Below are positions 1-7,717 of a stretch of DNA of 64,000 bases, one piece after another. Source of the DNA: Rhodospirillaceae bacterium (GTDB taxonomy: Bacteria; Pseudomonadota; Alphaproteobacteria; Reyranellales; Reyranellaceae); the NCBI GenBank assembly GCA_009772935.1, contig WOUR01000007.1:1-64000 (forward strand), given 5' to 3'. The notes under the pieces are model-generated. The model was not told the origin of the DNA and made no database searches. It was given only the letters and a program-made list of their open reading frames with translations. The translations under genes were made by a program, and so were the position numbers. The stretch's first letter is position 1; each line of letters begins with the position of its first letter.

Positions 1-96
1 AAACCCGCGCCGATCAAAGACCAGAAAACCCACTATCCACAACCTTCTTGCCGTGTTCCCCCTCCAAAATCACCCACTCGATTCCCGGAAGAGGCA

Positions 97-102
97 TATA
101 AT
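97..102 (+). promoter_or_regulatory. candidate -10 box of the TetR gene
   Basis: A perfect TATAAT hexamer stands 22 bases before the TTG start chosen for the TetR gene. The hexamer 17 bases upstream (CCACTC) is a poor -35, so this would need an activator or is chance. Bases 1-96 show no other gene. Confidence 0.35.
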
Positions 103-124
103 AGTCAAGGGTAGGAGAACCCGA

Positions 125-787
125 TTGAGCGCTTTTTCGACAGCGGCGACGGGTGGCCGGAAGAAGCGGGGCGAGGGACATACCCGCCGCGAGGAGATCC
201 TCCAGGCTGCCAAGGAACTGTTCCTGGAGCAGGGCTACGAGGCGACGACGATCCGACGGATTGCCGACCGGGTGGGCGTGTCCGCGCCGGCGCTCTATCT
301 CTATTTCCCGGACAAGGAACAGATGATGCTGGCGCTCTGCGATCAGACCTTCGGGTACCTGATCGAGAGCATCGCTGAGATCGAGACCACCGTCAGCGAC
401 CCGCGCGAGCGTATCCGCCGCTTCGGCGAGGCCTATCTGAAGTTCGGCCTGGCCCATCCAGACGAATACAAGCTGATCTTCCTCGGCACGAACATTCCGG
501 AATCGATCCGCAAGCTGGGGCACCGCATGCCGACCGACGATCCGACGCGACCGGGCATCGGTGGCGCCATCGTGTTCCAGCGCCTGGTGGCAATTCTTGC
601 CGAAGCCGAGGCGTCGGGTCTCAAGCTCAACTATCCGGCGGACACCTGCGCGGAACTCTGCTGGATGGCCATGCACGGCGTTGCCTCGGCCCTCATCCTG
701 AAGCCGGAGTTCCCGTGGTCCAATCGCGACCTGCTGGGCACCGGGATGCTCGACATCATGATGAAAGGCATCATTCGCGCCGACTGA
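125..787 (+). CDS. TetR/AcrR family transcriptional regulator
   Basis: One-component repressor of 220 aa. An N-terminal helix-turn-helix (about residues 23-67) contains TTIRRIADRVGVSAPALYLY, the TetR recognition helix pattern with the usual LYxYFPDKE continuation. The remaining ligand-binding half ends in the WHG-like C-terminal style (AHPDEYKLIFLG). I chose the TTG start at 125 because GGAG at 114-117 is ideally spaced (7 bases) before it; an in-frame ATG at 53 would add 24 residues unlike the family and has no Shine-Dalgarno site. The gene stands alone, ending 3 bases before a convergent TMEM43-like gene, so its target is not evident. Typical targets are efflux or catabolic genes, possibly upstream of this window. 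Confidence 0.85.
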   Translation: MSAFSTAATGGRKKRGEGHTRREEILQAAKELFLEQGYEATTIRRIADRVGVSAPALYLYFPDKEQMMLALCDQTFGYLIESIAEIETTVSDPRERIRRFGEAYLKFGLAHPDEYKLIFLGTNIPESIRKLGHRMPTDDPTRPGIGGAIVFQRLVAILAEAEASGLKLNYPADTCAELCWMAMHGVASALILKPEFPWSNRDLLGTGMLDIMMKGIIRAD

Positions 788-790
788 AGA

Positions 791-1978
791 TCAGGTAGCC
801 GGTCGCACGGCCTTCCTTGTTTCGGTCCGCGCGCGCAGCAACCGCGCCAGGCCCCAGGTCGCCGCCGCGCCGACTACCAGCACACCGATACCGATCAACG
901 GCCGGTACCACAGCCATCCGAGCGCGATCACGACCGGCGCGACCGCCACCGTACAGACCAGCGCCACGAGGAAGGTCCCGGCGCCGATCACGTCGCCGAG
1001 CAGCGGCATGACGCTGCCCGCGACCGCCAGCGGACGCAGCACGAAGTTGAAACCGACCAACATCAGGATCACGCTGATCAGACGAAGCACCCAGGTCATT
1101 GTGACGTTCTCCTCCTCGGCATGCTGGAACATCAGCTTGGCCGGCACGGCACCGGCCGCGATCAGCTCAACGGTCGTGCCGGTATGGGTGGGGAAGGGCG
1201 CGAAACCTGAACCGGACTGGGCGGCGACCACACTGGCCGTCTGCAAAGGAACTTCGGAAAACGAGATGCGCATGTCGCCGATCGCCGGCTGGGACGGGTC
1301 GCGGCCGACATAAAGATCGCCGTCGTTGACGGCGACAGGCTTGCTCACGCGGATCTGCAGGGCATTCGCCTGAGCCTCGGTCGCCGCGAGGTGCTTTGGC
1401 TCACCGAAGCCGCGCAGCAGCGAATCAGGAACGGCAAAGCCGCCGAGCCGCGTGCCGGCGGCCAGCAGATCGCGCGACTGGTAGGTCATCACCGGATTGG
1501 TATGGCCGCGCGGCTCCTTGAAGCGGTCCGAATCGACCGGCTTGTCAGACCAGGTGCGCACATACTTGTAGGTCGTGGTGTGCTCCTCGCCGCCGCCGAA
1601 CTTCGTGCGGGTCTCGCTGTGGGTCTCTTCCTTCCACTGATAGACCTCGACATGGCGCGCCAGCCGCACGGCCTGTGCCTTAAGGGCGAAGTCTGGATCG
1701 GACACCGGACCGGCCGTCGAAAGCATGCCGGTCACGTGGACGAGCCGGCCGTCGTTCGCGGGATCGACCCGTTCGGCCGAGACGCTGCGCACGATGCCGG
1801 CGCCCTCGGCCAGGCCCTGCGCCGTGCGGATCGCGCGACCCTCGTTCCAGAACAGCACACCGATCGACACGACGACGAGTATGAGCCCGATCAGGACGCC
1901 GACCACCGCCTGCCCGAGCCGGGCGAACCAGGAGGTGTTGGTGACCTCAGTCACCTGGTCGACGCCGGGTTGTTCCAT
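791..1978 (-). CDS. TMEM43 family membrane protein
   Basis: Membrane protein of 395 aa. A single N-terminal helix (about residues 23-44) is followed by a large soluble region with repeated beta-rich segments (residues 50-290), then a C-terminal block of about four hydrophobic helices. This layout and the WNEGRA motif just after the first helix are those of the TMEM43/LUMA family, whose bacterial role is unknown. I chose the ATG at 1978, preceded by GAGG on the minus strand. The frame stays open 44 codons further, but those codons translate palindromic intergenic DNA and were excluded. It converges with the TetR gene (3-base gap). No enzyme motif is visible. Confidence 0.8.
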   Translation of the reverse strand: MEQPGVDQVTEVTNTSWFARLGQAVVGVLIGLILVVVSIGVLFWNEGRAIRTAQGLAEGAGIVRSVSAERVDPANDGRLVHVTGMLSTAGPVSDPDFALKAQAVRLARHVEVYQWKEETHSETRTKFGGGEEHTTTYKYVRTWSDKPVDSDRFKEPRGHTNPVMTYQSRDLLAAGTRLGGFAVPDSLLRGFGEPKHLAATEAQANALQIRVSKPVAVNDGDLYVGRDPSQPAIGDMRISFSEVPLQTASVVAAQSGSGFAPFPTHTGTTVELIAAGAVPAKLMFQHAEEENVTMTWVLRLISVILMLVGFNFVLRPLAVAGSVMPLLGDVIGAGTFLVALVCTVAVAPVVIALGWLWYRPLIGIGVLVVGAAATWGLARLLRARTETRKAVRPAT

Positions 1979-2045
1979 TGAAGCTGCCCTCGGGAAATGA
2001 AAACAAACCCGTCGCCTCGACCGCAGCCGTGCATAGCGCAGCGAC

Positions 2046-2154
2046 GTGGAGAGGCCTTCTCTCCACCACAAGCCGGCAAATCGTGGAGGCAAGGGCTCTC
2101 CACTCCGCACCTTCGGTGCTCCGGTCCAGACGGCGGAAAGTTCTTGGGAACTTT
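2046..2154. repeat. cluster of four small palindromes between genes
   Basis: Four hairpins sit back to back between two minus-strand genes. They are GTGGAGAG/CTCTCCAC (2046-2066), GTGGAG/CTCCAC (2083-2103), GCACC-TTC-GGTGC (2107-2119) and AAAGTTC-TTGG-GAACTTT (2137-2154), the last covering the stop codon of the dioxygenase gene. CTCTCCAC recurs at 2096-2103, so the first two hairpins share arms. This looks like a REP-like dispersed element or composite mRNA-end structure. No second copy was found in the window, so dispersal is inference. Confidence 0.5.
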
Positions 2155-2962
2155 AACGCCTCGGCCAGACCCTCGGGAAGAGGTCGCAGGTCATCGGGGC
2201 GCCGGCGGCGAGGTCGGGCGTGTGGGGAAACTGAAAAGTGCCGGGCCTGGGGTCGTAGCGGGCGTCGTCGCCGGTATAGCGAAGCGACAGGCCGCGGCGC
2301 CGCGCCCCCGGCGTGTCGTTGCCCGGCGCGCCGTGCACGATCATGGCGTGGAAGACCAGGCAGTCACCGGGCTCCATCGTCCAGGACCGGATGTCGTACT
2401 TAGCCCGCTCGGCGTCGATGTCGGGGATCTGGATGAGATCGCTCGAGGTGAACTTGGCCTCGTGGCCCTTGCGGAAAGGTGTCGGCCGGTAATTGATTCC
2501 CCAGCGGTGGGACCCGGCGATGAACTCGACGGCGCCGTTGCTTCGATCGATATCGTCGAGGGCAATCCAGACCGACGTGATCTGCCGGCCGATCACGGGC
2601 CAGTAGGGCTGGTCCTGGTGCCACGGGGTCGGATGCGCCGTGCCGGGCTCCTTCACGAACAGCTGGTCGTAGAAGAAGTCGACATTCTGCGAGCGCATAA
2701 GCGCGGCGGCGATTTCGCCGGCGGGCGAGGTGAGGGCGGCGAGGCGAAAATCGTTGTCCCGCCGCCACATGAACATGTCGCCGAAGAATTTGCCCGACGT
2801 GCTGCCTTCCGCGAAGTTCGTCGCGTGCGGCCCCGGCTTGAGGAGGTCCCGCTCGACGGCGTCGCATAGGATTCCGACCCACACGGCATCGAAGGCCCCG
2901 CGCAGGCAGACAACGCCGTCGCGTTCGTACGCGGCGACGTCCGTTTCGGTGACCGGGCTCAA
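2153..2962 (-). CDS. phytanoyl-CoA dioxygenase (PhyH) family protein
   Basis: Predicted Fe(II)/2-oxoglutarate oxygenase of 269 aa. The facial triad is visible as H115-x-D117 in TPWHQDQPYW and distal H210 in MIVHGAPGN, followed by an arginine cluster (about residues 221-223) placed to bind 2-oxoglutarate. PhyH homologues hydroxylate small molecules, and the substrate cannot be read from sequence. The start is taken as TTG at 2962, giving LSPVTETDVAAYERDG, a typical PhyH N-terminus. This TTG overlaps the stop of the upstream monooxygenase gene (translational coupling) and no ATG precedes the conserved region. The longer open frame to 3076 only translates the neighbour out of frame. Last gene of a three-gene minus-strand operon. 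Confidence 0.85.
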   Translation of the reverse strand: MSPVTETDVAAYERDGVVCLRGAFDAVWVGILCDAVERDLLKPGPHATNFAEGSTSGKFFGDMFMWRRDNDFRLAALTSPAGEIAAALMRSQNVDFFYDQLFVKEPGTAHPTPWHQDQPYWPVIGRQITSVWIALDDIDRSNGAVEFIAGSHRWGINYRPTPFRKGHEAKFTSSDLIQIPDIDAERAKYDIRSWTMEPGDCLVFHAMIVHGAPGNDTPGARRRGLSLRYTGDDARYDPRPGTFQFPHTPDLAAGAPMTCDLFPRVWPRR

Positions 2963-3261
2963 GCGTTCTGCAGGACGTGGACGGCGCGATTGGCGAGCAG
3001 ATCCTTGTTCTTGGCCGCGTAGGCCTTCATGTGTTCCGACGCGCCGTGGGCCTTGAGGTCGTCCATGCTCTCCCACTTTTCGATGACGACGAACGTGTCG
3101 GGACCGAACTTGGCGAACGGACCGCCATCGATGTCGACAGCCGCGCCGTATTCGATGCAGCCCTTCTCGGCATGGACGGCGGGGACGTTGTCCTTGAAGT
3201 TCCGGAGGACTTCGTCGCGCTTGCCGGGCTTGGCCGTGATGATGGCGATGACGTGGATCAT
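2959..3261 (-). CDS. antibiotic biosynthesis monooxygenase (ABM) domain protein
   Basis: Single-domain ferredoxin-like alpha+beta barrel protein of 100 aa of the ABM/YgiN type. It starts MIHVIAIITAKPGKRDEV and carries the family's core FVVIEKWESMDDLKAH. Members are small dimeric cofactor-free oxygenases (quinol monooxygenases) or act in autoinducer-2 and aromatic metabolism. GGGAG lies 7 bases before the ATG. The stop overlaps the TTG of the PhyH gene, and the upstream amidohydrolase ends 30 bases away, so the three are probably one transcript. Substrate unknown. Confidence 0.85.
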   Translation of the reverse strand: MIHVIAIITAKPGKRDEVLRNFKDNVPAVHAEKGCIEYGAAVDIDGGPFAKFGPDTFVVIEKWESMDDLKAHGASEHMKAYAAKNKDLLANRAVHVLQNA

Positions 3262-3291
3262 GACTGTCTCCCTGTGGTCTTGTTCGTGGCC

Positions 3292-4977
3292 TTAGGCGGC
3301 GCGGCCGTGTCTTAGCAGACGACCGGGCAGCTTGTCGTCGGCCGCGACGGTGTCCTTGTTGTTTCGGCGAATGACCTTGCCGTTGACGACGACGGCATCG
3401 ATGCCGGTCGCTTCGGAGACGAGGCGGTCGGCGCCGGCTGGCAGGTCGTAGACGCGCTTCAGCGGACCGGGGTTCACGGTCTTCCGATCGAAGACGACGA
3501 CATCGGCGGGCCGGCCTTCGGCGAGCACGCCGCGATCGGTGATGCCGAACATCTCCGCCGGACGCTGGGTGAGGTTGTGCACCGCTTCTTCGAGCGTGAA
3601 GACCTTGCGGTCGCGCACCCAGTGGCCGAGCAGGTGAGTTGAGTAGCAGGCGTCGCAGAGCTGGCTGGCATGGGCGCCCGCGTCGGACAGGGCGATGATC
3701 GTGTTCGGGTCGGTAATGAGCTCGGCGACTTCCTTCTCGTCGAAGTTCATGACGGCCATGCGGAAGCGGGTCTGCAGGTCGTCCGTCAGCGAGATGTCGA
3801 GGGCGAGGTCGACCGGATCCTGCCCGAGCCTTGCGGCCGCCAGGGTGAGAGGCTGCTCCTCAAGCTCGCGATGCGACGGCGACCAGGCGATGACGACGCG
3901 GTCCCACCAGTTGCGGAACAGCGGGGTGACCTCGCTGCGCAGCTTCTCCCGCCAGGCCGGATCGGCATAGGCACGGCGTCGGGTGCCGGGCTCCTTCGCG
4001 TCGGCTTTCGCCAGCTCGTTCATGAACGGCATCACGTCGAAGATGAACGGCTCGGCAAAGGTGACTTCGAAGTTGAGCGGCCGGCAGCTCACCTGTGGAA
4101 TCACCATGGCGCCGGACTTGCGCTGTTCGGCGGCAAGGTCGAGCTGCTTGCGATGGCCGCCCGGGCCGTAGAGGTGTGAGAGGAGAGCCGTCCAGGTGAC
4201 CGGGATGTTGTACTTGCGGCTGACCTCGGCCATGTGGCGGGTCGAGAAATCGCGGCCGATGGTGATCTGCATCAGGCCGCGCTTCATTTCGCCCATGACC
4301 GAGACGAGGGCGTCCATCTCCTCCGGCGTCGCCTGGCGGCTGGGTACGGGCTTGCCGGCATAGCCGTTGTGGCTGACCGAGACGGAGGTGCCGAAGCCAA
4401 TGGCGCCGGCCTCCATCGCCTCATGGACCAGCTTCTTCATCGCGCCGACCTCGTCGACGGTGGCGGCACGTTCGGTCGATTCCTCGCCCATTACATAGAG
4501 GCGCAGCGGCGTGTGGCCGAACAGGGCGGCCACGTTGATCGCAGAGCCGCGATTTTCAAGGGCGTCGAGATATTGCGGGAAGGTCTCGAACGGCCAGTTC
4601 GTGCCGAGGCCCGCTTCCAGCGCCTCGAGGCTCATGCCTTCGACCTTTTCCAGGGTCTGCATGATCATCTTGCGGTGGATTTCCCGGGTCGGCGCGACGC
4701 CGAACCCGCAATTGCCGATCACCGTCGTGGTGACTCCGTGCCACGGCGAGATGGTGAGCATGCGATCCCACAGGATCTGGGCGTCGTAGTGCGTGTGCAC
4801 GTCGACGAAACCCGGCGCCACGACCTTGCCCGTGGCGTCGATCGTCTGCGTCGCCGGCCCGTCGACCTTGCCGATAGCGACGACCTTGCCGTCCTGGATT
4901 CCGAGATCGCCGGCGAAGCCCGGCTTGCCGGTGCCGTCGACGATGGTACCGCCGGTTATCTTGAGGTCGAAGGTCAT
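3292..4977 (-). CDS. N-acyl-D-amino-acid deacylase-like amidohydrolase
   Basis: Metal-dependent amidohydrolase of 561 aa in the D-aminoacylase/DAN family. The beta-barrel signature GFVDVHTHYDAQ gives metal ligands H61 and H63. C90 in IGNCGFGVAPTR matches the bridging cysteine of D-aminoacylases, and the late aspartate is in ALSDAGAHA. The C-terminal part (PADVVVFDRKTVNPG) closes the composite beta-sandwich. The enzyme probably hydrolyses an N-acyl or cyclic amide bond; D-aminoacylase is only the nearest named family. The ATG at 4977 follows GGAG by 5 bases. A GTG two codons earlier overlaps that site and is less likely. First gene of the operon with the ABM and PhyH genes; divergent from the tartrate dehydrogenase gene. 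Confidence 0.85.
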   Translation of the reverse strand: MTFDLKITGGTIVDGTGKPGFAGDLGIQDGKVVAIGKVDGPATQTIDATGKVVAPGFVDVHTHYDAQILWDRMLTISPWHGVTTTVIGNCGFGVAPTREIHRKMIMQTLEKVEGMSLEALEAGLGTNWPFETFPQYLDALENRGSAINVAALFGHTPLRLYVMGEESTERAATVDEVGAMKKLVHEAMEAGAIGFGTSVSVSHNGYAGKPVPSRQATPEEMDALVSVMGEMKRGLMQITIGRDFSTRHMAEVSRKYNIPVTWTALLSHLYGPGGHRKQLDLAAEQRKSGAMVIPQVSCRPLNFEVTFAEPFIFDVMPFMNELAKADAKEPGTRRRAYADPAWREKLRSEVTPLFRNWWDRVVIAWSPSHRELEEQPLTLAAARLGQDPVDLALDISLTDDLQTRFRMAVMNFDEKEVAELITDPNTIIALSDAGAHASQLCDACYSTHLLGHWVRDRKVFTLEEAVHNLTQRPAEMFGITDRGVLAEGRPADVVVFDRKTVNPGPLKRVYDLPAGADRLVSEATGIDAVVVNGKVIRRNNKDTVAADDKLPGRLLRHGRAA

Positions 4978-5040
4978 TGCCACTCCGGAGTAAACGCCTG
5001 TTCATATTGGCGCGGGCGCGTCGCAGGGGCAATGCCGTGC

Positions 5041-5068
5041 TTGCATGGCAAGGTCGCGCTGCTACGTT
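5041..5068 (+). promoter_or_regulatory. candidate promoter of the tartrate dehydrogenase operon
   Basis: TTGCAT (5041-5046), a 16-base spacer and TACGTT (5063-5068) stand 23 bases before the ATG in the divergent intergenic region. The fit to a sigma-70 promoter is moderate. Confidence 0.35.
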
Positions 5069-5091
5069 CCGCGCGGTTCGGGAGGATTATG

Positions 5092-6159
5092 ATGGCCAAG
5101 CACAAGATCGCACTCATTCCGGGAGACGGAATCGGTAAGGAAGTTCTGCCGGAAGGCGTGAAGGTCCTGGAGGCCGCGGCGCGGCGATTCAACTTCGAGC
5201 TCGAGTTCACCGATTTCGACTGGTCGTGCGATCGTCTGGTCAAGACCGGCAAGATGATGCCGGATGACGGCATGGAGCAGCTCAAGGCGTTCGAGAGCAT
5301 CTTCCTCGGCGCCGTCGGCTGGCCCGGAGTGCCCGATCACGTGTCGCTGTGGGGCCTGCTGATCCCGATTCGCCGCGACTTCGACGAGTATGTGAACCTG
5401 CGCCCGGTGCGACTGTTCGAGGGCGTTCCCAGCCCGCTGGCCAACCGCAAGCCGGGCGATATCGACTTCTGGGTGGTGCGAGAGAACACCGAGGGCGAGT
5501 ACAGCTCGATCGGCGGACGCATGTTCCAGGGCACCGACGACGAGATGGCCATTCAACAGTCCATCTTCACCCGCAAGGGCGTCGACCGGATCCTCAAGTT
5601 TGCCTTCGACTTCGCAAGCACGACGAAGAAGAAGCACGTGACCTCGGCTACCAAGTCAAACGGCATCATCCACACGATGCCGTTCTGGGACGAGCGCTTC
5701 GCCGAGATGTGCAAGAAATATCCGCACATCAAGGCGGACCAGTATCACATCGACATCCTGACGGCGCATTTCGTGCGCAACCCGGACTGGTTCGACGTGG
5801 TGGTTGGCTCCAATCTGTTCGGCGACATCCTCTCCGACCTCGGTCCGGCCCTGACCGGCTCGATCGGCGTGGCGCCGTCGGGCAACATCAATCCGGAACG
5901 CAAGTACCCCTCGATGTTCGAGCCGGTGCACGGTTCGGCACCCGACATTGCAGGCAAAGGCATTGCCAACCCGATCGGCCAGATCTGGTCGGGCGCGATG
6001 ATGGTCCGGCACCTGGGCTATCCGGAAGCAGCCGAGGCGATCGAGCGGGCCATCGCGGCCTCGCTGGTCGAAGGCGGGCCCCGCACCAAGGATCTGGGCG
6101 GCAACGGCGATACCAAGACCGTGGGTGCAGCCATTGCACAGCTCGTGAAGACGGTGTAG
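5092..6159 (+). CDS. ttuC: tartrate dehydrogenase / D-malate dehydrogenase (decarboxylating)
   Basis: NAD-dependent beta-decarboxylating dehydrogenase of 355 aa, from the isopropylmalate/isocitrate dehydrogenase superfamily. The substrate loop reads NLRPVRLFEG, followed by VVRENTEGEYSSIGGR, which is typical of the tartrate/D-malate branch. Catalytic K188 (SATKSNG), metal ligands D245 and D249 (NLFGDILSDLGP) and D221 are present. It would oxidise and decarboxylate tartrate or D-malate in the cytoplasm. The ATG at 5092 follows GGAGG by 6 bases; the ATG one codon upstream and out of frame is too close to it. A Bug receptor gene follows 35 bases downstream, which suggests uptake and breakdown of a hydroxydicarboxylate. 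IPMDH is excluded by the VPSPL and NTEGEYSS regions. Confidence 0.9.
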   Translation: MAKHKIALIPGDGIGKEVLPEGVKVLEAAARRFNFELEFTDFDWSCDRLVKTGKMMPDDGMEQLKAFESIFLGAVGWPGVPDHVSLWGLLIPIRRDFDEYVNLRPVRLFEGVPSPLANRKPGDIDFWVVRENTEGEYSSIGGRMFQGTDDEMAIQQSIFTRKGVDRILKFAFDFASTTKKKHVTSATKSNGIIHTMPFWDERFAEMCKKYPHIKADQYHIDILTAHFVRNPDWFDVVVGSNLFGDILSDLGPALTGSIGVAPSGNINPERKYPSMFEPVHGSAPDIAGKGIANPIGQIWSGAMMVRHLGYPEAAEAIERAIAASLVEGGPRTKDLGGNGDTKTVGAAIAQLVKTV

Positions 6160-6194
6160 CAGCCGCATTACAGCAATCCTTGGGAGGTACCTCC

Positions 6195-7181
6195 GTGAAG
6201 AGACGCAACCTGCTTGCCGCCGCCGCGGCGGCCACCCTGGCCGCGGCGCCCGTCGGCGCCATGGCTCAGGCCAATTACCCGACGAAGCCGATCACGGTCA
6301 TCGTGCCGTTCGCGGCCGGCGGCCCGACCGATGCGCTGGCCCGCGTGCTCACCGCCCGCATGGGTGAGGCGCTCGGCCAGACGATGATCGTGGAGAATGT
6401 CGGCGGCGCCGGCGGCACGATCGGCGTCAACAAGGCCGCCAAGGCGACGCCCGACGGCTACACGATCCTGTTCGCGCACATGGGCACCCTCGCGGTGAAC
6501 ATCGCGCTCTACAAGACGCTGCCCTACGACAGCCAGAAGGACTTCGAGCCGATCGGGCTCGGGGGCACGAACCCGATGGTGCTGGTCGCCAAGAAGGACC
6601 TGCCGGCCAAGGACTTCAAGGAATTCGAGGCCTATGTGAAGGCCAACCAGAAGAAGGCGCAGTACGGCATGGCCGGCATCGGCGCCGCCTCGCACCTGGG
6701 TGGCCTGATGCTGAACAGCATGATGAAGGTCGACGTGCTGGAAATTCCCTACAAGGGAACCGGGCCGGCGCTGAACGACCTGGTGAGCGGCCAGTTCGAC
6801 TACATGGTTGACCAGGCGGTGAACGTGCTGCCTCAGATCAAGGCCGGCACCATCAAGGCTCTGGGCGTCAGCACGCTGAAGCGCCTGCCGCAGCTGCCGG
6901 ACGTGCCGACGATCGACGAGTCCGGCCTCAAGGGCTACGAGGTCACGATCTGGAACGGCTTCTTCGTGGCCAAGGGCACTCCGAAGAACGTCATCGACAC
7001 GCTGAACAAGGCGCTGGTCACGGCGCTTGGGGATGAGAAGGTACGCGCACGTCTGATCGACCAGGCGGTCGACTTGCCCGAGCCGAAGGATGCGACTCCC
7101 GAGGCAATGCGGGCCCAGCTCAAGGCCTCGATCGACAAGTGGGTGCCCGCCATCAAGGCCGCCGGCGTCCAGCCACAGTAA
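6195..7181 (+). CDS. Bug-type (TctC) tripartite tricarboxylate receptor
   Basis: Periplasmic solute-binding protein of 328 aa. The signal peptide starts VKRRNLLAAAA and ends near AMA-QA (about residue 24); its paired arginines leave Tat export possible. The mature part shows the Bug pattern: YPTKPITVIVPFAAGGPTD, then PDGYTILF, then IPYKGTGPALNDLVSGQFD. Bug proteins bind carboxylates or small amides for TctAB transport, yet no tctA or tctB is nearby, so this is an orphan receptor. GTG start with GGGAGG 7 bases upstream. It follows the tartrate dehydrogenase gene and ends before a strong terminator, so the two form a two-gene operon. A C4 hydroxydicarboxylate ligand is an inference from that pairing. 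Confidence 0.9.
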   Translation: MKRRNLLAAAAAATLAAAPVGAMAQANYPTKPITVIVPFAAGGPTDALARVLTARMGEALGQTMIVENVGGAGGTIGVNKAAKATPDGYTILFAHMGTLAVNIALYKTLPYDSQKDFEPIGLGGTNPMVLVAKKDLPAKDFKEFEAYVKANQKKAQYGMAGIGAASHLGGLMLNSMMKVDVLEIPYKGTGPALNDLVSGQFDYMVDQAVNVLPQIKAGTIKALGVSTLKRLPQLPDVPTIDESGLKGYEVTIWNGFFVAKGTPKNVIDTLNKALVTALGDEKVRARLIDQAVDLPEPKDATPEAMRAQLKASIDKWVPAIKAAGVQPQ

Positions 7182-7201
7182 TCCCGGCTACCGAAACCAT
7201 G

Positions 7202-7232
7202 AAGGGCCGCCGCAAGGCGGCCCTTCTCTTTT
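7202..7232 (+). terminator. rho-independent terminator after the Bug receptor gene
   Basis: A 10-bp perfect stem (AAGGGCCGCC with GGCGGCCCTT) around a GCAA tetraloop is followed by TCTCTTTT. It closes the ttuC-Bug operon 20 bases after the stop codon. Confidence 0.88.
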
Positions 7233-7243
7233 GTGACGGCATA

Positions 7244-7624
7244 TCAACCCGGATTGGCGGTTCCCGATGGCGGCTGCGGCTGTTGTCCGCGCGGAGGCCG
7301 CTCCTTGTCGGTAGGCCGTCCTGGAGCCGCCCCGGGGGGCTTTCCCTGCTGTCCCATGCGGGCCGGCTCGGACGGCGCTGCGCCGTTTCCGCCGCGTCCG
7401 TTCGGGGGAGGCGGTCGATGCTCGCCCTGAGTGTTCACTCCGGCATCGTGCGCCTTGGTGTCGGCCCGGCCTTGAGGTGGCGCTCCCTGCGGCCGACTCG
7501 GTGCGGCGTCCGTCGATGTCGGGTGAGAAGCGGAAGACGGGGTGGTGTCCTGTGCGAAGACCAGAGTTGTGGTGAGAGCGAGCGCGAGAAGTGAGACCGA
7601 GGCGACGGTTTTCACCGGTTGCAT
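7244..7624 (-). CDS. small secreted Pro/Gly-rich protein, unknown function
   Basis: Unrecognised 126-aa protein. A clear Sec signal peptide (MQPVKTVASVSLLALALTTT, cleavage likely after VFA near residue 24) precedes a low-complexity mature chain rich in Pro, Gly, Arg, Gln and Ala. The mature chain contains repeated QG, PPPP and GRP patterns, no cysteine and no predicted domain, so it is likely disordered and periplasmic or secreted. AGGAAG precedes the ATG at good spacing, which supports real expression. It converges on the Bug operon terminator. GC-rich low complexity makes false ORFs common, but the signal peptide and ribosome site argue that this one is real. Confidence 0.6.
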   Translation of the reverse strand: MQPVKTVASVSLLALALTTTLVFAQDTTPSSASHPTSTDAAPSRPQGAPPQGRADTKAHDAGVNTQGEHRPPPPNGRGGNGAAPSEPARMGQQGKPPGAAPGRPTDKERPPRGQQPQPPSGTANPG

Positions 7625-7717
7625 GCAGCTTCCTTTGGGCTGAGATCGGCGGCCGATACCGCCTTGTCCTCGCTACGCCCTCCGGTGAAGCCGCATCCCC
7701 CGATTCAATCTGGGCAA

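Noticed and set aside
1979-2110. N-terminal extension of the TMEM43-like protein
   Set aside because: These 44 codons lie in palindromic intergenic DNA; the ATG at 1978 has a ribosome site and a normal N-terminus.
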